The notes beneath the pieces are model-generated. The model saw nothing but the letters and a program-made list of their open reading frames with translations, did not search any database and was not told the DNA's origin. Made by a program: the position numbers and the translations under genes. A DNA stretch of 64,000 bases from Actinomadura terrae (GTDB lineage Bacteria > Actinomycetota > Actinomycetes > Streptosporangiales > Streptosporangiaceae). Shown piece by piece: positions 8,571 to 17,336 of this stretch (its first letter is position 1; the number at the start of each line of letters is the position of its first letter). The stretch lies in contig NZ_JAICDG010000003.1 of assembly GCF_022751215.1 (NCBI RefSeq), positions 62,001 to 126,000 of the forward strand, in the 5' to 3' direction.

Positions 8571-9317
8571 ATGGCACTCGAGGGCAAGGTCGCGCTGGTG
8601 ACGGGCGGGTCGCGGGGAATCGGGGCGGCGACGGCGCGCGCGCTGGCCGAGCAGGGCGCGGACGTCGCGATCAGCTACGCCGCGTCCGCCGGCAAGGCGA
8701 AGGAGGTCGTCCGCGAGATCGAGGCGCTCGGCCGCAGGGCCGCGGCCTACCAGGCGGACCAGGCCGACCCCGCGCAGGTGGCGGGGCTGGTCGCCCGGGT
8801 CGCGGAGGACTTCGGACGGCTCGACGTGCTCGTCAACAACGCGGGCGTGATCCTCCGGGAGGTGCTCGGCGACGCGGACGGGGCGTCCCCGGAGGAACTC
8901 CGGCGCCAGTACGACGTCAACGTGGGCGGTGTGGTGGCGGCGGTGCGCGCGGCGGCGCCCGTCCTACAGCGGGGCGGCCGGATCATCACGATCGGGTCGA
9001 ACCTGTCGCAGCGGACGGGGGCTCCGGGTGTGGCCGACTACGCGGCGACCAAGGCCGCCGTCATCGGCTACAGCAAGGGCGCAGCACGCGACCTGGCCCC
9101 GCGTGGCATCACCGTGAACGTCATCAGGTCCGGCTCGGTGAACACGGACATGAACCCCGAGGACGGCCCCAGCGCGGACGCGCAGCGGGCGAGCAACGCG
9201 ATGGGACGCTACGGGCGCCCCGAGGAGATCGCCGCAGGCGTCGTGTTCCTGGCCGGGCCGGGGGCGTCGTTCGTGACCGGCGCCGTCCTCGACATCGACG
9301 GCGGCGCCCTGGCCTGA
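8571..9317 (+). CDS. SDR-family NAD(P)-dependent oxidoreductase
   Basis: 248 residues, the usual size of classical short-chain dehydrogenases. It shows the Rossmann nucleotide loop TGGSRGIGAATA near the N-terminus, NNAG at about residue 89, the catalytic Ser in TIGSNLSQRTG, and the Y-x-x-x-K pair in DYAATKAAVIGYSKG. The C-terminus FVTGAVLDIDGG is typical of the 3-oxoacyl-ACP reductase-like group. ATG 8571 is preceded by GGACGAGGAG, six bases away. The substrate cannot be deduced. Control by the divergent TetR gene is likely. Confidence 0.9.
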   Translation: MALEGKVALVTGGSRGIGAATARALAEQGADVAISYAASAGKAKEVVREIEALGRRAAAYQADQADPAQVAGLVARVAEDFGRLDVLVNNAGVILREVLGDADGASPEELRRQYDVNVGGVVAAVRAAAPVLQRGGRIITIGSNLSQRTGAPGVADYAATKAAVIGYSKGAARDLAPRGITVNVIRSGSVNTDMNPEDGPSADAQRASNAMGRYGRPEEIAAGVVFLAGPGASFVTGAVLDIDGGALA

Positions 9318-9348
9318 GACCCTCCGGCCCCGCGCCAGGCGGGTTCGG

Positions 9349-10197
9349 CTAGAGGTGGAAGTGGATCGTCTGGCCGGGACGCAGCTGCGCGGCGGCGGGC
9401 AACGAGGACGAGGCGAGGACGGCGATGACGGGGTAGCCGCCCGTCGTCGGGTGGTCGGCCAGGAAGATGATGGGCAGTCCGCTGGGGGGAACTTGCAGCG
9501 CGCCCGTCACCATGCCCTCGCTGCTCAGCTCGCCGTCGCGCGCGCGTGCGAGGGCAGGGCCGTCCAGGCGGACGCCGACACGGTTGCTGTCCGGCGTGAC
9601 CGTGTAGGGGGTGGACGTGAGTGTCTCCAGCGCGTCCTGCTGGAACCAGTCCTCGCGCGGGCCGGGTAGGACACGTAGCACGGGCGTGTCGGGGATGGGC
9701 GACACCGGCGCGACATCGACCGTGATGTCGTCCAAACCCTTAACGGAGCCGACCGGGAGGCGGTCGCCGGGCTTGAGCGGGTCGGGTCCCAGGCTCGACA
9801 GGAGGTCGGTGGAGCGGCTGCCGAGGACCTCCTCCACCGTGACGCCGCCACGGACGGCGAGATAGCTGCGCAGCCCTGAGGGCGGCATGCCGAACTCGAC
9901 GAGTGCGCCAGAGGGAACGTGGCAGGGGCTGTTCGTCCCGTAGGCGCGCCCGCCGATACTTAGCGGTGCCGGAGCGCCGGTGACGGCGATCCATGCGCTC
10001 GCGTGGAAGCGCAGCGTGGCGCCGCCGAGGGTGAACTCCACGCCCGCGGCGCCCTCGGGATTGCCGACGAGACGGTTCGCCAGGCGCAGGGCGCGCGCGT
10101 CGGCGGCCCCGGAGTGCGGGACGCCGAGGTGGGCGTGGCCCGGCCTGCCGAGGTCCTGCACGGTCGCCAGGGGCCCGGTCCGCACGACCTCGATCAA
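9349..10197 (-). CDS. pxpC: 5-oxoprolinase subunit C (biotin-dependent carboxyltransferase/KipA-like)
   Basis: 282 residues. With PxpA and PxpB it forms the ATP-dependent bacterial 5-oxoprolinase that opens pyroglutamate to glutamate. The N-terminus (IEVVRTGPLATVQDLGRPGH) and later HSGAADARALRLANRLVGN, PSGLRSYLAVRGG and FLADHPTTGGYPVIAVL are hallmarks of the KipA/PxpC fold. The start is a TTG at 10197: it has GAGGAG five bases upstream and overlaps the pxpB stop by four bases (TTGA), so translation is coupled. The reading frame is open far upstream through pxpB and pxpA, but that is a shadow. Confidence 0.9.
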   Translation of the reverse strand: MIEVVRTGPLATVQDLGRPGHAHLGVPHSGAADARALRLANRLVGNPEGAAGVEFTLGGATLRFHASAWIAVTGAPAPLSIGGRAYGTNSPCHVPSGALVEFGMPPSGLRSYLAVRGGVTVEEVLGSRSTDLLSSLGPDPLKPGDRLPVGSVKGLDDITVDVAPVSPIPDTPVLRVLPGPREDWFQQDALETLTSTPYTVTPDSNRVGVRLDGPALARARDGELSSEGMVTGALQVPPSGLPIIFLADHPTTGGYPVIAVLASSSLPAAAQLRPGQTIHFHL

Positions 10198-10808
10198 CGA
10201 CGCTCCTCGCGGACGAAACGGACACGTGTACCGGGACGCAGCAGGGACGGCGGATCGCGCGTCACGTCCCACAACGCGAACCCGCTGTGGCCGAGCAGCC
10301 GCCACCCGCCCGGCGAGCGCGACGGGTAGACCGCCGCGTAGGGGCCGGCGATCGCGACCGAACCCGCCGGGACGGCCGTGCGCGGCGACTCGCGGCGCGC
10401 CACGTGCAGGGCGGGGTCGAGGCCGGTGAGGTAGGCGAAGCCCGGCGAGAAGCCCAGGTAGGCGACCGTGTAGGCGGCCGACGCGTGCCGCTGGACGACC
10501 TCCTCGCGGGACAGGCCCGTCAGCCGCGCGACCTCGTCCAGGTCGTCGCCGTCGTACACGACGGGGATCTCCACCGGCTCGGCACCGCCCGCGGCGTCCT
10601 CGGGCAGCGGCAGGCCGGGCAGCAGGGCGGCGAGCCGGTCGAGGTCGGTGCCGGGCTCGGCGACCACCAGGACGGTCCGCTCGCCCGGCACGACGTCCAC
10701 GATGCCGGGGGGTGCCGCGTCCCGGAACGCGATGTTCAACCGGTGCGCCGTCGCGAGATCGCCCGTCTCCACGAGCAGTGCGGTGTCTCCCGCCCGCCGC
10801 ACCTTCAC
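10194..10808 (-). CDS. pxpB: 5-oxoprolinase subunit B (KipI-like)
   Basis: 204 residues. The opening MKVRRAGDTALLVETGD, the middle IPVVYDGDDLDEVARLTGLS and the ending GPYAAVYPSRSPGGWRLLGH are diagnostic of the carboxyltransferase C/KipI family (PxpB). In the complex it pairs with PxpC and is thought to activate 5-oxoproline by phosphorylation. Its start overlaps the pxpA stop by four bases (ATGA) and its stop overlaps the pxpC start, giving a tightly coupled pxpA-pxpB-pxpC operon. Confidence 0.93.
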   Translation of the reverse strand: MKVRRAGDTALLVETGDLATAHRLNIAFRDAAPPGIVDVVPGERTVLVVAEPGTDLDRLAALLPGLPLPEDAAGGAEPVEIPVVYDGDDLDEVARLTGLSREEVVQRHASAAYTVAYLGFSPGFAYLTGLDPALHVARRESPRTAVPAGSVAIAGPYAAVYPSRSPGGWRLLGHSGFALWDVTRDPPSLLRPGTRVRFVREERR

Positions 10809-11557
10809 GCGAACGCCTCCAGCGAGACGCCCGCGTCGGACAGCGCCGACCGGACCGACCGGGCCAGCGCCACCGCGCCCGGTGTGTCGCCGTGCACGCA
10901 GATCGAACGGGCGCGCAGGGCGACCTCCGTGCCGTCCACCGCCTGGACGGTGCCGTCCACGGCCATCCGTACGGCTCTGCGGGGCACGGCCTCCGCGTCG
11001 TGCACGACGGCCCCCGGCTCACGGCGGGACACCAGCGCCCCCGACGGTGTGTAGGCGCGATCGGCGAAACACTCCGCGACGACCTCCAGCCCACCGGCGA
11101 CGTCGTGCAACGCCGAGTTCGGGAGGGTCAGCAGGGGCAGCGCGGGGTCGTACGCGCGAACCGCGTCCGCGACGGCCTCGGCCTGCACCGGGTCACGGGC
11201 GACGCGGTTGTAGAGCGCGCCGTGAGGCTTCACGTACGCGACACGTCCGCCCTCGGTACGGGCGATCCCGTCCAGTGCGGCGAGCTGGTAGAGGATCTCG
11301 GCGGTCAGCTCGGGCGCGGCGACGTCCATCTCGCGCCGTCCGAAGCCGGGCAGGTCGCGGTAGGACACCTGGGCGCCGATCGTCACCCCGCGCTCGACCG
11401 CGGCGGCGCACACCCGCCGCATGATGAGCGGATCGCCCGCGTGGAACCCGCACGCCACGTTCGCGCTGGTGATCACGTCGAGCAGGGCGAGGTCGTCGCC
11501 CAGCTCCCAGATGCCGAACCCCTCGCCGAGGTCGGCGTTGATGTCGATGATCGCCAT
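10805..11557 (-). CDS. pxpA: 5-oxoprolinase subunit A (LamB/YcsF family)
   Basis: 250 residues, the normal PxpA size. MAIIDINADLGEGFG, followed by ITSANVACGFHAGDP and YVKPHGALYN, are the classic LamB/YcsF motifs, with conserved Asp, His and Lys residues near the active site. First gene of the pxpABC operon. I prefer the ATG at 11557, because homologues begin just before the I-D-I-N-A-D-L-G-E-G motif; a TTG two codons upstream (11563) is also open. It follows the uncharacterised 11613-11981 gene by 55 bp on the same strand, so transcription may read through from that cluster. Confidence 0.93.
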   Translation of the reverse strand: MAIIDINADLGEGFGIWELGDDLALLDVITSANVACGFHAGDPLIMRRVCAAAVERGVTIGAQVSYRDLPGFGRREMDVAAPELTAEILYQLAALDGIARTEGGRVAYVKPHGALYNRVARDPVQAEAVADAVRAYDPALPLLTLPNSALHDVAGGLEVVAECFADRAYTPSGALVSRREPGAVVHDAEAVPRRAVRMAVDGTVQAVDGTEVALRARSICVHGDTPGAVALARSVRSALSDAGVSLEAFA

Positions 11558-11612
11558 GCTCAAGAACTACCACCGTCTCCTGTGCGCGCTCCGCCCGGCC
11601 CGGACGGGGAGA

Positions 11613-11981
11613 TCAAACGACCTCCTCGTGCATGTCCCTTACCTCGTCTCGTGCCGCCCACGCCTGGTACACGTCCCTGTCGAACAGTTCGAGTCCCATT
11701 CCTTGCGCTATGCGCGCGTCGCCGCCGGAGTACTCCAGCCGCAACCAGCCGTCCTGTTCGCCGAGCACGACGAACGGTTCGCCGCGCCACACGCAACGGG
11801 TGCTGACGTAGAACAGCCGGTCGACGTCGGGTTCGGGTACCACCCGCACGAACCGGTCCGGGCCCGTCCGGTGGAAGCCGTCGGCGTCGCGCGTCGCGTA
11901 GAGGCGCACGCGGTCGCCGTCCGGGCTCGCCTCGTACTCGCCGCCGCGCCAGTCCGCGTAGAAGCCGTGCCTGACGCTCAT
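11613..11981 (-). CDS. Uncharacterised 122-residue protein, last gene of TY-Chap/SseB-like cluster
   Basis: Small soluble acidic protein starting MSVRHGFYADWRGGEYEASP. It is rich in Trp, Tyr and Phe with predicted beta strands (RVRLYATRD, RLFYVSTRCVWRGEPFVVL, GWLRLEYSG), suggesting a compact all-beta fold of SH3- or Tudor-like size (inference). No known catalytic motif seen. The start ATG at 11981 overlaps the stop of the preceding TY-Chap/SseB-like gene by four bases (ATGA), so the two are made together. Function unknown. Confidence 0.7.
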   Translation of the reverse strand: MSVRHGFYADWRGGEYEASPDGDRVRLYATRDADGFHRTGPDRFVRVVPEPDVDRLFYVSTRCVWRGEPFVVLGEQDGWLRLEYSGGDARIAQGMGLELFDRDVYQAWAARDEVRDMHEEVV

Positions 11982-13423
11982 GCCCGCTCTTCCGGCAACC
12001 GGACCGGCCACCTGCGCAGATCGGCGTCGTACACGGCCACCGGCGACGCGGTGCCGGACGCCTCGATCCGCAGCAGCTCCGCGCCGTGCGGCAGCCGCTG
12101 GCTCTCGATCGTGAACTCCGGGATCGCGGTCGCCCCGCCCGGCGCGTACGCCGACCCCCGGAACAGGGACGGGCACACCGCCGCCCAGCGGATCACGAAG
12201 ATCCTCTCGGCGGAGGGCGCGAAGGGCGACCCCTCGTAGAGCAGGCCCAGCCCTCGGACGAGGGCCTCGGGCGTAGTCAGCTCCCGCACGTCCCGGAGGC
12301 GGTGGACGCGTCCCGCGACGAGGTCGTAGCCGCCTTCCAGGTAGTGGCGCACATGCTCGTCCCGGAGCACCTTCTGCACGATCACGACCTCGCCGTCGGC
12401 GGCGAGCGGACCATGATCGTTCTCGGTGGGGCGCGGTGGCGCGTCGGACGCCGCCGCTTCCGGTTCGGGAACGCGTGCTCGTGACCGCCGGCGCCGAAGC
12501 CAGGATCGGCCCGCCGCGCGCCCCTCGGCGGACGAACGCGGGGCCGGGACCTGTGCGAACGCCACGCCGCCGCCGGGGTCGGAGATCGCGTTCGCGTCCA
12601 GGTAGGACGCGCTGGGCAGGCCCGGATCGACGGCGAGCCGCCAGCTCGGATGGGGCCAGCCGCCCGCCAGCTCGGCCAGCGACACCCGCCGGTGCCGGAC
12701 CGCCTGCCCCTGCAACGAGCGGTCCATCGCCTCGGGCGAGGTGAACGCCAGGACGAACGTGCCCTCGCCGAACCGGGCCGTGGCGAACCGGCGGTCGTCC
12801 TCGGGGCCGCCGAGGGCGGGCAGGTACAGGACGGCATCGGCGAGGATCTCCAGGTACCTCCGCTGGTCGCCCTGCTCACACGCCTCAGAGAGCGCGGTCT
12901 TCAGGCTGTAGACCGAGGGGTTGCGCTCCGTGGGGCGGTCTCTCTCGGAGGCCGCAGGGGAGAGCCCGAGACCGGGCAGCGCGAGCGGGCCGCCCTTCGC
13001 GCCGCCCTTGGCGCCGGCCCGCTCGGCCTGGTAGACGAGCCCGAGCGGGGACCCGACGCCGTAGACGTCCCGGAAGGCGCCGACCATCAGCCCCGCCAGC
13101 AGCGCGCACGACTCCAGGTTCTCGCCGGACGCACGCGCGCCCCGGTCACGGCGGGGGTCGCGGAGGGAGTAGCACCGCCACCAGTTGCGCCGCTCGCCCT
13201 CGTCCGGGGATTCCCAGCCGAGTGCCCTCAGCCGGCGCTCCTGGTGGGGTGCCAGCGGACGCGGCAGGAACGCGCTGCCGACCGCCTCCGCCTCCAGGAC
13301 GCCCTCCGAACGCATCGTCTGGACGTAGGGGAGCCCGCTCGCGTCCTGGACGATGAGGAACGCCCCGACCGGCAGCCGCGAGAGCTCCAGGGTCAGCCGC
13401 TTGGCGAAGTCGTTCCAGTCCAA
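11978..13423 (-). CDS. TY-Chap/SseB-like domain protein (paralogue 1)
   Basis: 481 residues in three parts. Residues 1-150 (WNDFAKRLTLELSRLP, AFLIVQDASGLPYVQ, NWWRCYSL) resemble the actinobacterial TY-Chap N-terminal domain, related to secretion-chaperone/YbjN folds. Residues about 185-295 (FVLAFTSPEAMDRSL, LAGGWPHPSWRLAVDPGLPS) resemble the SseB N-terminal domain. After a Pro/Ala/Arg linker (about 305-350) comes a third region ending HGAELLRIEASGTASPVAVYD. It is a clear paralogue of the next gene upstream (13502-15133): same order of segments and the same A-V-Y-D-A tail. The start is TTG at 13423 with only a weak Shine-Dalgarno. Proteins of this group often accompany secreted-protein or toxin systems; no such partner is seen here. 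Confidence 0.7.
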   Translation of the reverse strand: MDWNDFAKRLTLELSRLPVGAFLIVQDASGLPYVQTMRSEGVLEAEAVGSAFLPRPLAPHQERRLRALGWESPDEGERRNWWRCYSLRDPRRDRGARASGENLESCALLAGLMVGAFRDVYGVGSPLGLVYQAERAGAKGGAKGGPLALPGLGLSPAASERDRPTERNPSVYSLKTALSEACEQGDQRRYLEILADAVLYLPALGGPEDDRRFATARFGEGTFVLAFTSPEAMDRSLQGQAVRHRRVSLAELAGGWPHPSWRLAVDPGLPSASYLDANAISDPGGGVAFAQVPAPRSSAEGRAAGRSWLRRRRSRARVPEPEAAASDAPPRPTENDHGPLAADGEVVIVQKVLRDEHVRHYLEGGYDLVAGRVHRLRDVRELTTPEALVRGLGLLYEGSPFAPSAERIFVIRWAAVCPSLFRGSAYAPGGATAIPEFTIESQRLPHGAELLRIEASGTASPVAVYDADLRRWPVRLPEERA

Positions 13424-13501
13424 TCGGGATCCACTCTCGCGTCCGTGGGCGGTTCCGCGTGCCCGTCGCTCCCGCGTGCTCGACGGTGGCCGGGCCCCGC
13501 C

Positions 13502-15133
13502 CTACTCGGTGTGGGGCGCCGGAACGGCGTCCGTGCGTACCGGGGTCCAGACGCCGCCGATGGCGTCGTAGACCGCCAGCGGAGTCTCCTCACCCGTCCC
13601 GGTCGACTGCCAGAGCCGGGCGCCGTGCGGCGGCCGGAGCGGCACCCCGACCTGCCGTTCCGGGACGGGCCCGGGCCCGGGGGCGGGCACAGGTCCAGGA
13701 ACAGGGACGGGCCCGGGAACGCGGTCCGTCGGGGCGCCCAGCGGCGCGACCTCGGGCTGCGGCTCCGGCGCGGTCGGGCGGGGCCCGTCCACGGGAACGC
13801 CGCCGTCTCCGCCCCCCGGGACCGCGCTCGGGCCGCCGCTGTTCGCGACACCGCCTGCGACGCTTCTGTCGAAATCGGCGTTCGTGACACCGGGGCCCCG
13901 GCCGTGGCCCCCGACGACGCCGCCGCCGGGGGCGGAGCCGGTCCGGGCACCGCCACTCGCGGGCTCACCGCTCGGCACGCCACCGGATTCGAGCGCGGCC
14001 CGCAGCTCGTCCAGCGTGTAGGAATCGACCGCCGTGTGGTCGTCGCTGTAGGGAATCCCGTTCGAGGCAGGGCTCGCCTTGGGAGCGGAACCGTTCACGC
14101 TGGGGATGGCCCCACCCGCGACGGGGTTCGGCCCGGAAAGCGCGTGTGGGTCGACGTTCCCATACGGATTCGGGACACCCACCTCGGGCGCCGGCGCGCT
14201 GTTGAGGCGGGCAAGGGACGAGGCGTCCAGGAGAACCTCACTGGGCAGCCCCGGATTGATGGCGAGCCGCCAGGTGGGATCGGGCCAACCGGAGGCCAGC
14301 AACGCGAACGAGGTGCGCCGGTACAGGCCGGGGTTCGCGGTGCGCGCGAGCGCCCCGGGCGAGGTGAACACCGTGACGTAGGTGACGGAGCCGAGCGTGA
14401 TGGTCGGCAGCTCGGCGCTGTCGGGATCCTCCACCGCGGGCCCGCTCGCCGGGAGCACCGGGTCGGCGTTCGCCAGGAGGTCGAAGTAGGTGGTGTGGTC
14501 GCCGTGCGCCTTGGCCTCGGCGAGACGCGGTTCGAGGAGGTCGGCGCCGGAGGCGGGCGCGCCGTCCGGCGGCAGCGGCATGGGCGTGCCCCCCGGGGGC
14601 GTTCCCGCCGGCAGCGGACCCGTGCCCGTGCCCGACGTCTCGGCGGACGAGCGGCGCCGGGCGACCCGGGACGCGTCGGCGGTCTCGATGCCGAAGTCGA
14701 CCAGCTCGATCAGCCCGGTCCCCTGCCGGTGGAACGACTCGTACACGAGGTCGGAGGGGCGCCGGACGCCCTGGACGTCCCGCAGCGCGGTCACCATGAC
14801 GTCCGCGAGGCGGGAGTAGTCGCCCAGCGAGACCGCCTGCATGCCGCCGGGCACTCCCGCCTCGGGCAGCTCGGTCCACCAGTTGCGGGGCGCGGGCTCG
14901 GCGGGCGGGCGCCAGCCCGCCTCGCTCATGACCTCCTCGTCGGCCAGCGTGAGCAGCAGCGGGCCGTCGAGGAAGTTGTTGCTGACGGCCTCGGCGTAGA
15001 GCCGGTCGGGCTCGCGCATGGCCTGGACGTAGTGGCGGCTCTCATCGCGTTCACGAACGATGAGGATGGTGTCCCGTTCGAGACCCGCCAGCTCGCGACC
15101 CAGCCGCCGGGCGAACTCGGACCACTCCAACAA
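13502..15133 (-). CDS. TY-Chap/SseB-like domain protein (paralogue 2)
   Basis: About 543 residues. N-terminal part (EWSEFARRLGRELAGLE, TILIVRERDESRHYVQAM, NWWTELP) and central SseB-like part (VTYVTVFTSPGALARTA, LASGWPDPTWRLAINPGLPS) align by eye with paralogue 1. A long, disordered Pro/Gly/Ala-rich segment (about 330-510) separates them from a short tail ending TPLAVYDAIGGVW, like the tail of paralogue 1. The GTG at 15139 would overlap the GGGAG ribosome-binding site, whereas TTG at 15133 is five bases from it, so I use the TTG. It is 78 bp upstream of paralogue 1 and 94 bp downstream of the next gene, in one operon. Confidence 0.7.
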   Translation of the reverse strand: MLEWSEFARRLGRELAGLERDTILIVRERDESRHYVQAMREPDRLYAEAVSNNFLDGPLLLTLADEEVMSEAGWRPPAEPAPRNWWTELPEAGVPGGMQAVSLGDYSRLADVMVTALRDVQGVRRPSDLVYESFHRQGTGLIELVDFGIETADASRVARRRSSAETSGTGTGPLPAGTPPGGTPMPLPPDGAPASGADLLEPRLAEAKAHGDHTTYFDLLANADPVLPASGPAVEDPDSAELPTITLGSVTYVTVFTSPGALARTANPGLYRRTSFALLASGWPDPTWRLAINPGLPSEVLLDASSLARLNSAPAPEVGVPNPYGNVDPHALSGPNPVAGGAIPSVNGSAPKASPASNGIPYSDDHTAVDSYTLDELRAALESGGVPSGEPASGGARTGSAPGGGVVGGHGRGPGVTNADFDRSVAGGVANSGGPSAVPGGGDGGVPVDGPRPTAPEPQPEVAPLGAPTDRVPGPVPVPGPVPAPGPGPVPERQVGVPLRPPHGARLWQSTGTGEETPLAVYDAIGGVWTPVRTDAVPAPHTE

Positions 15134-15227
15134 GATCACTCCCTACGGCCGGGGGCGCCCCCGGCCCCGCGAGATCTGCCCGAGACCCGATGATTGTCGC
15201 CGCAGACGCGACGCGCAAACCGGGAGT

Positions 15228-16856
15228 TCACTCGGGCGGCGGTTCGTGACGCAGCACACGCAGCGCGTCTCGGAGCGCTTCCGGATCGGCTCCGTGCGCG
15301 TCGAGGACGTCGATGAGCCGGTGCAGGATCTCGTGGCGTTCGTAGCCGACGTCGAGGAGCGCCTGGGCGGTGTCCCACAGCTGGGGAGGGTCGCCGTTCC
15401 ACAGGCGCTCCGCGAGGCGCTCGTGGGCGTCCAGGTGCTCGGTGTCGGCGCCGGGGTGCTCGAACTCCAGCAGGATCCGGCGGTCGTCGGGGTCCGCGGG
15501 GTCGAGCGTGGACAGGTCGATGGACCCGTGCCGCCCGCTCTGGCGGTGGACGCCCGAAAGGAATGGCAGCGCGAACGCGCGCCGGGGCAGCGCGTCGAGC
15601 TCGCCGTCGGGGAGCAGCCGGTCGACCAGCTCCCGGTCGAGGCCGAACGCGGCGGGGTCGCGGTAGGCCTCGGCGAACTTCGCCGTGGCGTCCCAGACGG
15701 CGTCCAGCGTCGCCCTGATGCCCTCGTCGGGCAGGCCGGTGCGCTTGCCCGCCCAGCGCACCCAGGCGGCCAGCACGTGCGGCACGGCCTCCTGCTCGGT
15801 GGGCGACAGCAGCACCTTGCGGGGCAGCCAGTCGAGCAGGAACATCTCGCACTTGATGGGGCTGACCCGGAGCGGGCGCCCGAAGTCGTGGGCGCAGCCG
15901 TAGTCGATGATGCGGTCGACGCAGCGGAGCGCGGCCGACCGGTCGGACAGCTCCTCCGCCTCGTCCGACGCCAGGAACCGGGCGGCGATGACCGCGCGCC
16001 GGTCGTTCCCGTACACGGGCGGCTGGGGAAGGCGCCCGCCGGGCGGGAGGATTCCCACGCGGGCCCGGGCGAACGCGTGGTACGAGCCGAAGTTCTCGTT
16101 CACCGGCGGGTCGTCGGTCTCGTCAGTGAGATTCAGGGCGCTTTGCAGCAAAGCTTTGGTGTCGCGCGGGTCCAGCTGCTCGAACCGCATCAGCGGGTTG
16201 GCGCGGCCCTCCTGGCGGCAGTGGTCGAGGAGCTTGCCGACCTGGGAGGAGACCCATGCGTCCCGGACCATGCCGCTCGTCGGCGGCCGTCCGCTGCGCG
16301 CGGGGGTCGTGAACGGGATGCCCACGTTCTGGACGGCGCCCGCCCTGTTGCGGTCGACCAGCACGACCAGGGCGTGCCGTTCCGCGCCGCCGTAGGTGTA
16401 GGTGCAGACGATGGAGTCCTGGTCGCCGTAGACGTCCCTGGAGACGTAGCACTCCTCGGGAGCGACCATTCCGACGCGGTCGGCCCACCCGGGCCTGGCC
16501 ACGCCGTTCTCCATCAGCTCCAACGCGGCGCGTTCGGCCTTCACGGCCTGCCGGGGGGTGCCCAGATAGGCCATTCCCGTCAGCAGCGCCAGCGCGGCGG
16601 GCGTCCCGGCGCGTGCGGCGTAGTCGACCAGGGCCTCGCCGATGACCTGTTCCACGTCGCCGCCGGGCACGTGGTGCCCCCACCAGGAGCCGAGGATCTC
16701 GCTGACGATGAGCTCGGCGTCCAGCGGGCTCCGCACGGCCAGCAACTCGCGGGCGTGCTGGAGCATGCCGTCGAAAATCGCGGAGACCTCGTCGGGGGGA
16801 CGCGGGCCGTCCCCTGCCGGATCCCCGGGGGAGCGGTGGCGGCTGCGGGGACTCAC
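15228..16856 (-). CDS. Uncharacterised 542-residue actinobacterial protein
   Basis: Soluble, mostly helical protein beginning MSPRSRHRSPGDPAGDGPRP. Notable segments are IVSEILGSWWGHHVPGGDVE, a beta segment CTYTYGGAERHALVVLVDRN that looks like part of an alpha/beta fold, KCEMFLLDWLPRKVLLSPTE, and a C-terminal helix ILHRLIDVLDAHGADPEALR. I do not recognise a catalytic motif. Long proteins with this layout are conserved in actinomycetes as hypothetical proteins. It lies between the small gene at 16940-17194 and the TY-Chap/SseB-like pair, all on the minus strand, so a shared role is possible. GTG start at 16856. Confidence 0.7.
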   Translation of the reverse strand: MSPRSRHRSPGDPAGDGPRPPDEVSAIFDGMLQHARELLAVRSPLDAELIVSEILGSWWGHHVPGGDVEQVIGEALVDYAARAGTPAALALLTGMAYLGTPRQAVKAERAALELMENGVARPGWADRVGMVAPEECYVSRDVYGDQDSIVCTYTYGGAERHALVVLVDRNRAGAVQNVGIPFTTPARSGRPPTSGMVRDAWVSSQVGKLLDHCRQEGRANPLMRFEQLDPRDTKALLQSALNLTDETDDPPVNENFGSYHAFARARVGILPPGGRLPQPPVYGNDRRAVIAARFLASDEAEELSDRSAALRCVDRIIDYGCAHDFGRPLRVSPIKCEMFLLDWLPRKVLLSPTEQEAVPHVLAAWVRWAGKRTGLPDEGIRATLDAVWDATAKFAEAYRDPAAFGLDRELVDRLLPDGELDALPRRAFALPFLSGVHRQSGRHGSIDLSTLDPADPDDRRILLEFEHPGADTEHLDAHERLAERLWNGDPPQLWDTAQALLDVGYERHEILHRLIDVLDAHGADPEALRDALRVLRHEPPPE

Positions 16857-16939
16857 GCCCCCAGTTTCTCAGATCCGGCGCCGGGCGATGTCCAAGACAC
16901 CGGCGAAGGCCGCAATGGGACGAGCCGGTACAGGCCGCT

Positions 16940-17194
16940 CTACCGAGCGTCCCCGTCGCCGCCGGACGCCCGAGTCCTCCCGGAGGGCGGCTCCGACTTC
17001 AGCATCCCCAGCAGGTGCTCGCGCGCCATGCGCTCGACCTTGTCCGGGGACGCGTCGAGCCCCAGATGCGTCATGCACGCTTGGACGTCGGTGACGCAGC
17101 GCCTCACCGCCTCGGTGGAGAAGCTCGTGAACTCCTCCGAAAGGCGGGTCAGCGCGTCGTGTGCCGCTCTCCGGTGATCGGTCAGTGCGGGCAT
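16940..17194 (-). CDS. Small uncharacterised helical protein (84 residues)
   Basis: MPALTDHRRAAHDALTRLSE is followed by helices with a regular hydrophobic pattern and a C-terminal AREHLLGMLKSEPPSG. The pattern EAVRRCVTDVQACMTHLG recalls small actinobacterial three-helix-bundle proteins, but I cannot assign a family firmly. Start ATG 17194 has GGAGGT eight or nine bases upstream, a good ribosome-binding site; upstream in-frame codons to 17566 run through non-coding sequence. It is the first gene of the minus-strand cluster. Confidence 0.6.
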   Translation of the reverse strand: MPALTDHRRAAHDALTRLSEEFTSFSTEAVRRCVTDVQACMTHLGLDASPDKVERMAREHLLGMLKSEPPSGRTRASGGDGDAR

Positions 17195-17336
17195 CTGCGA
17201 AAACCTCCGCGCACGGGACTTCGGCGGACGGGGCCGAACCGCCGGGTCGAGACGGAGCGCGTCGGACCGACCCTGGCTGGGAGCTTCCAACCGGACTTCG
17301 CCTCGGTGTCCCATTCCAGCGCTTTTGCGAGGAGAG

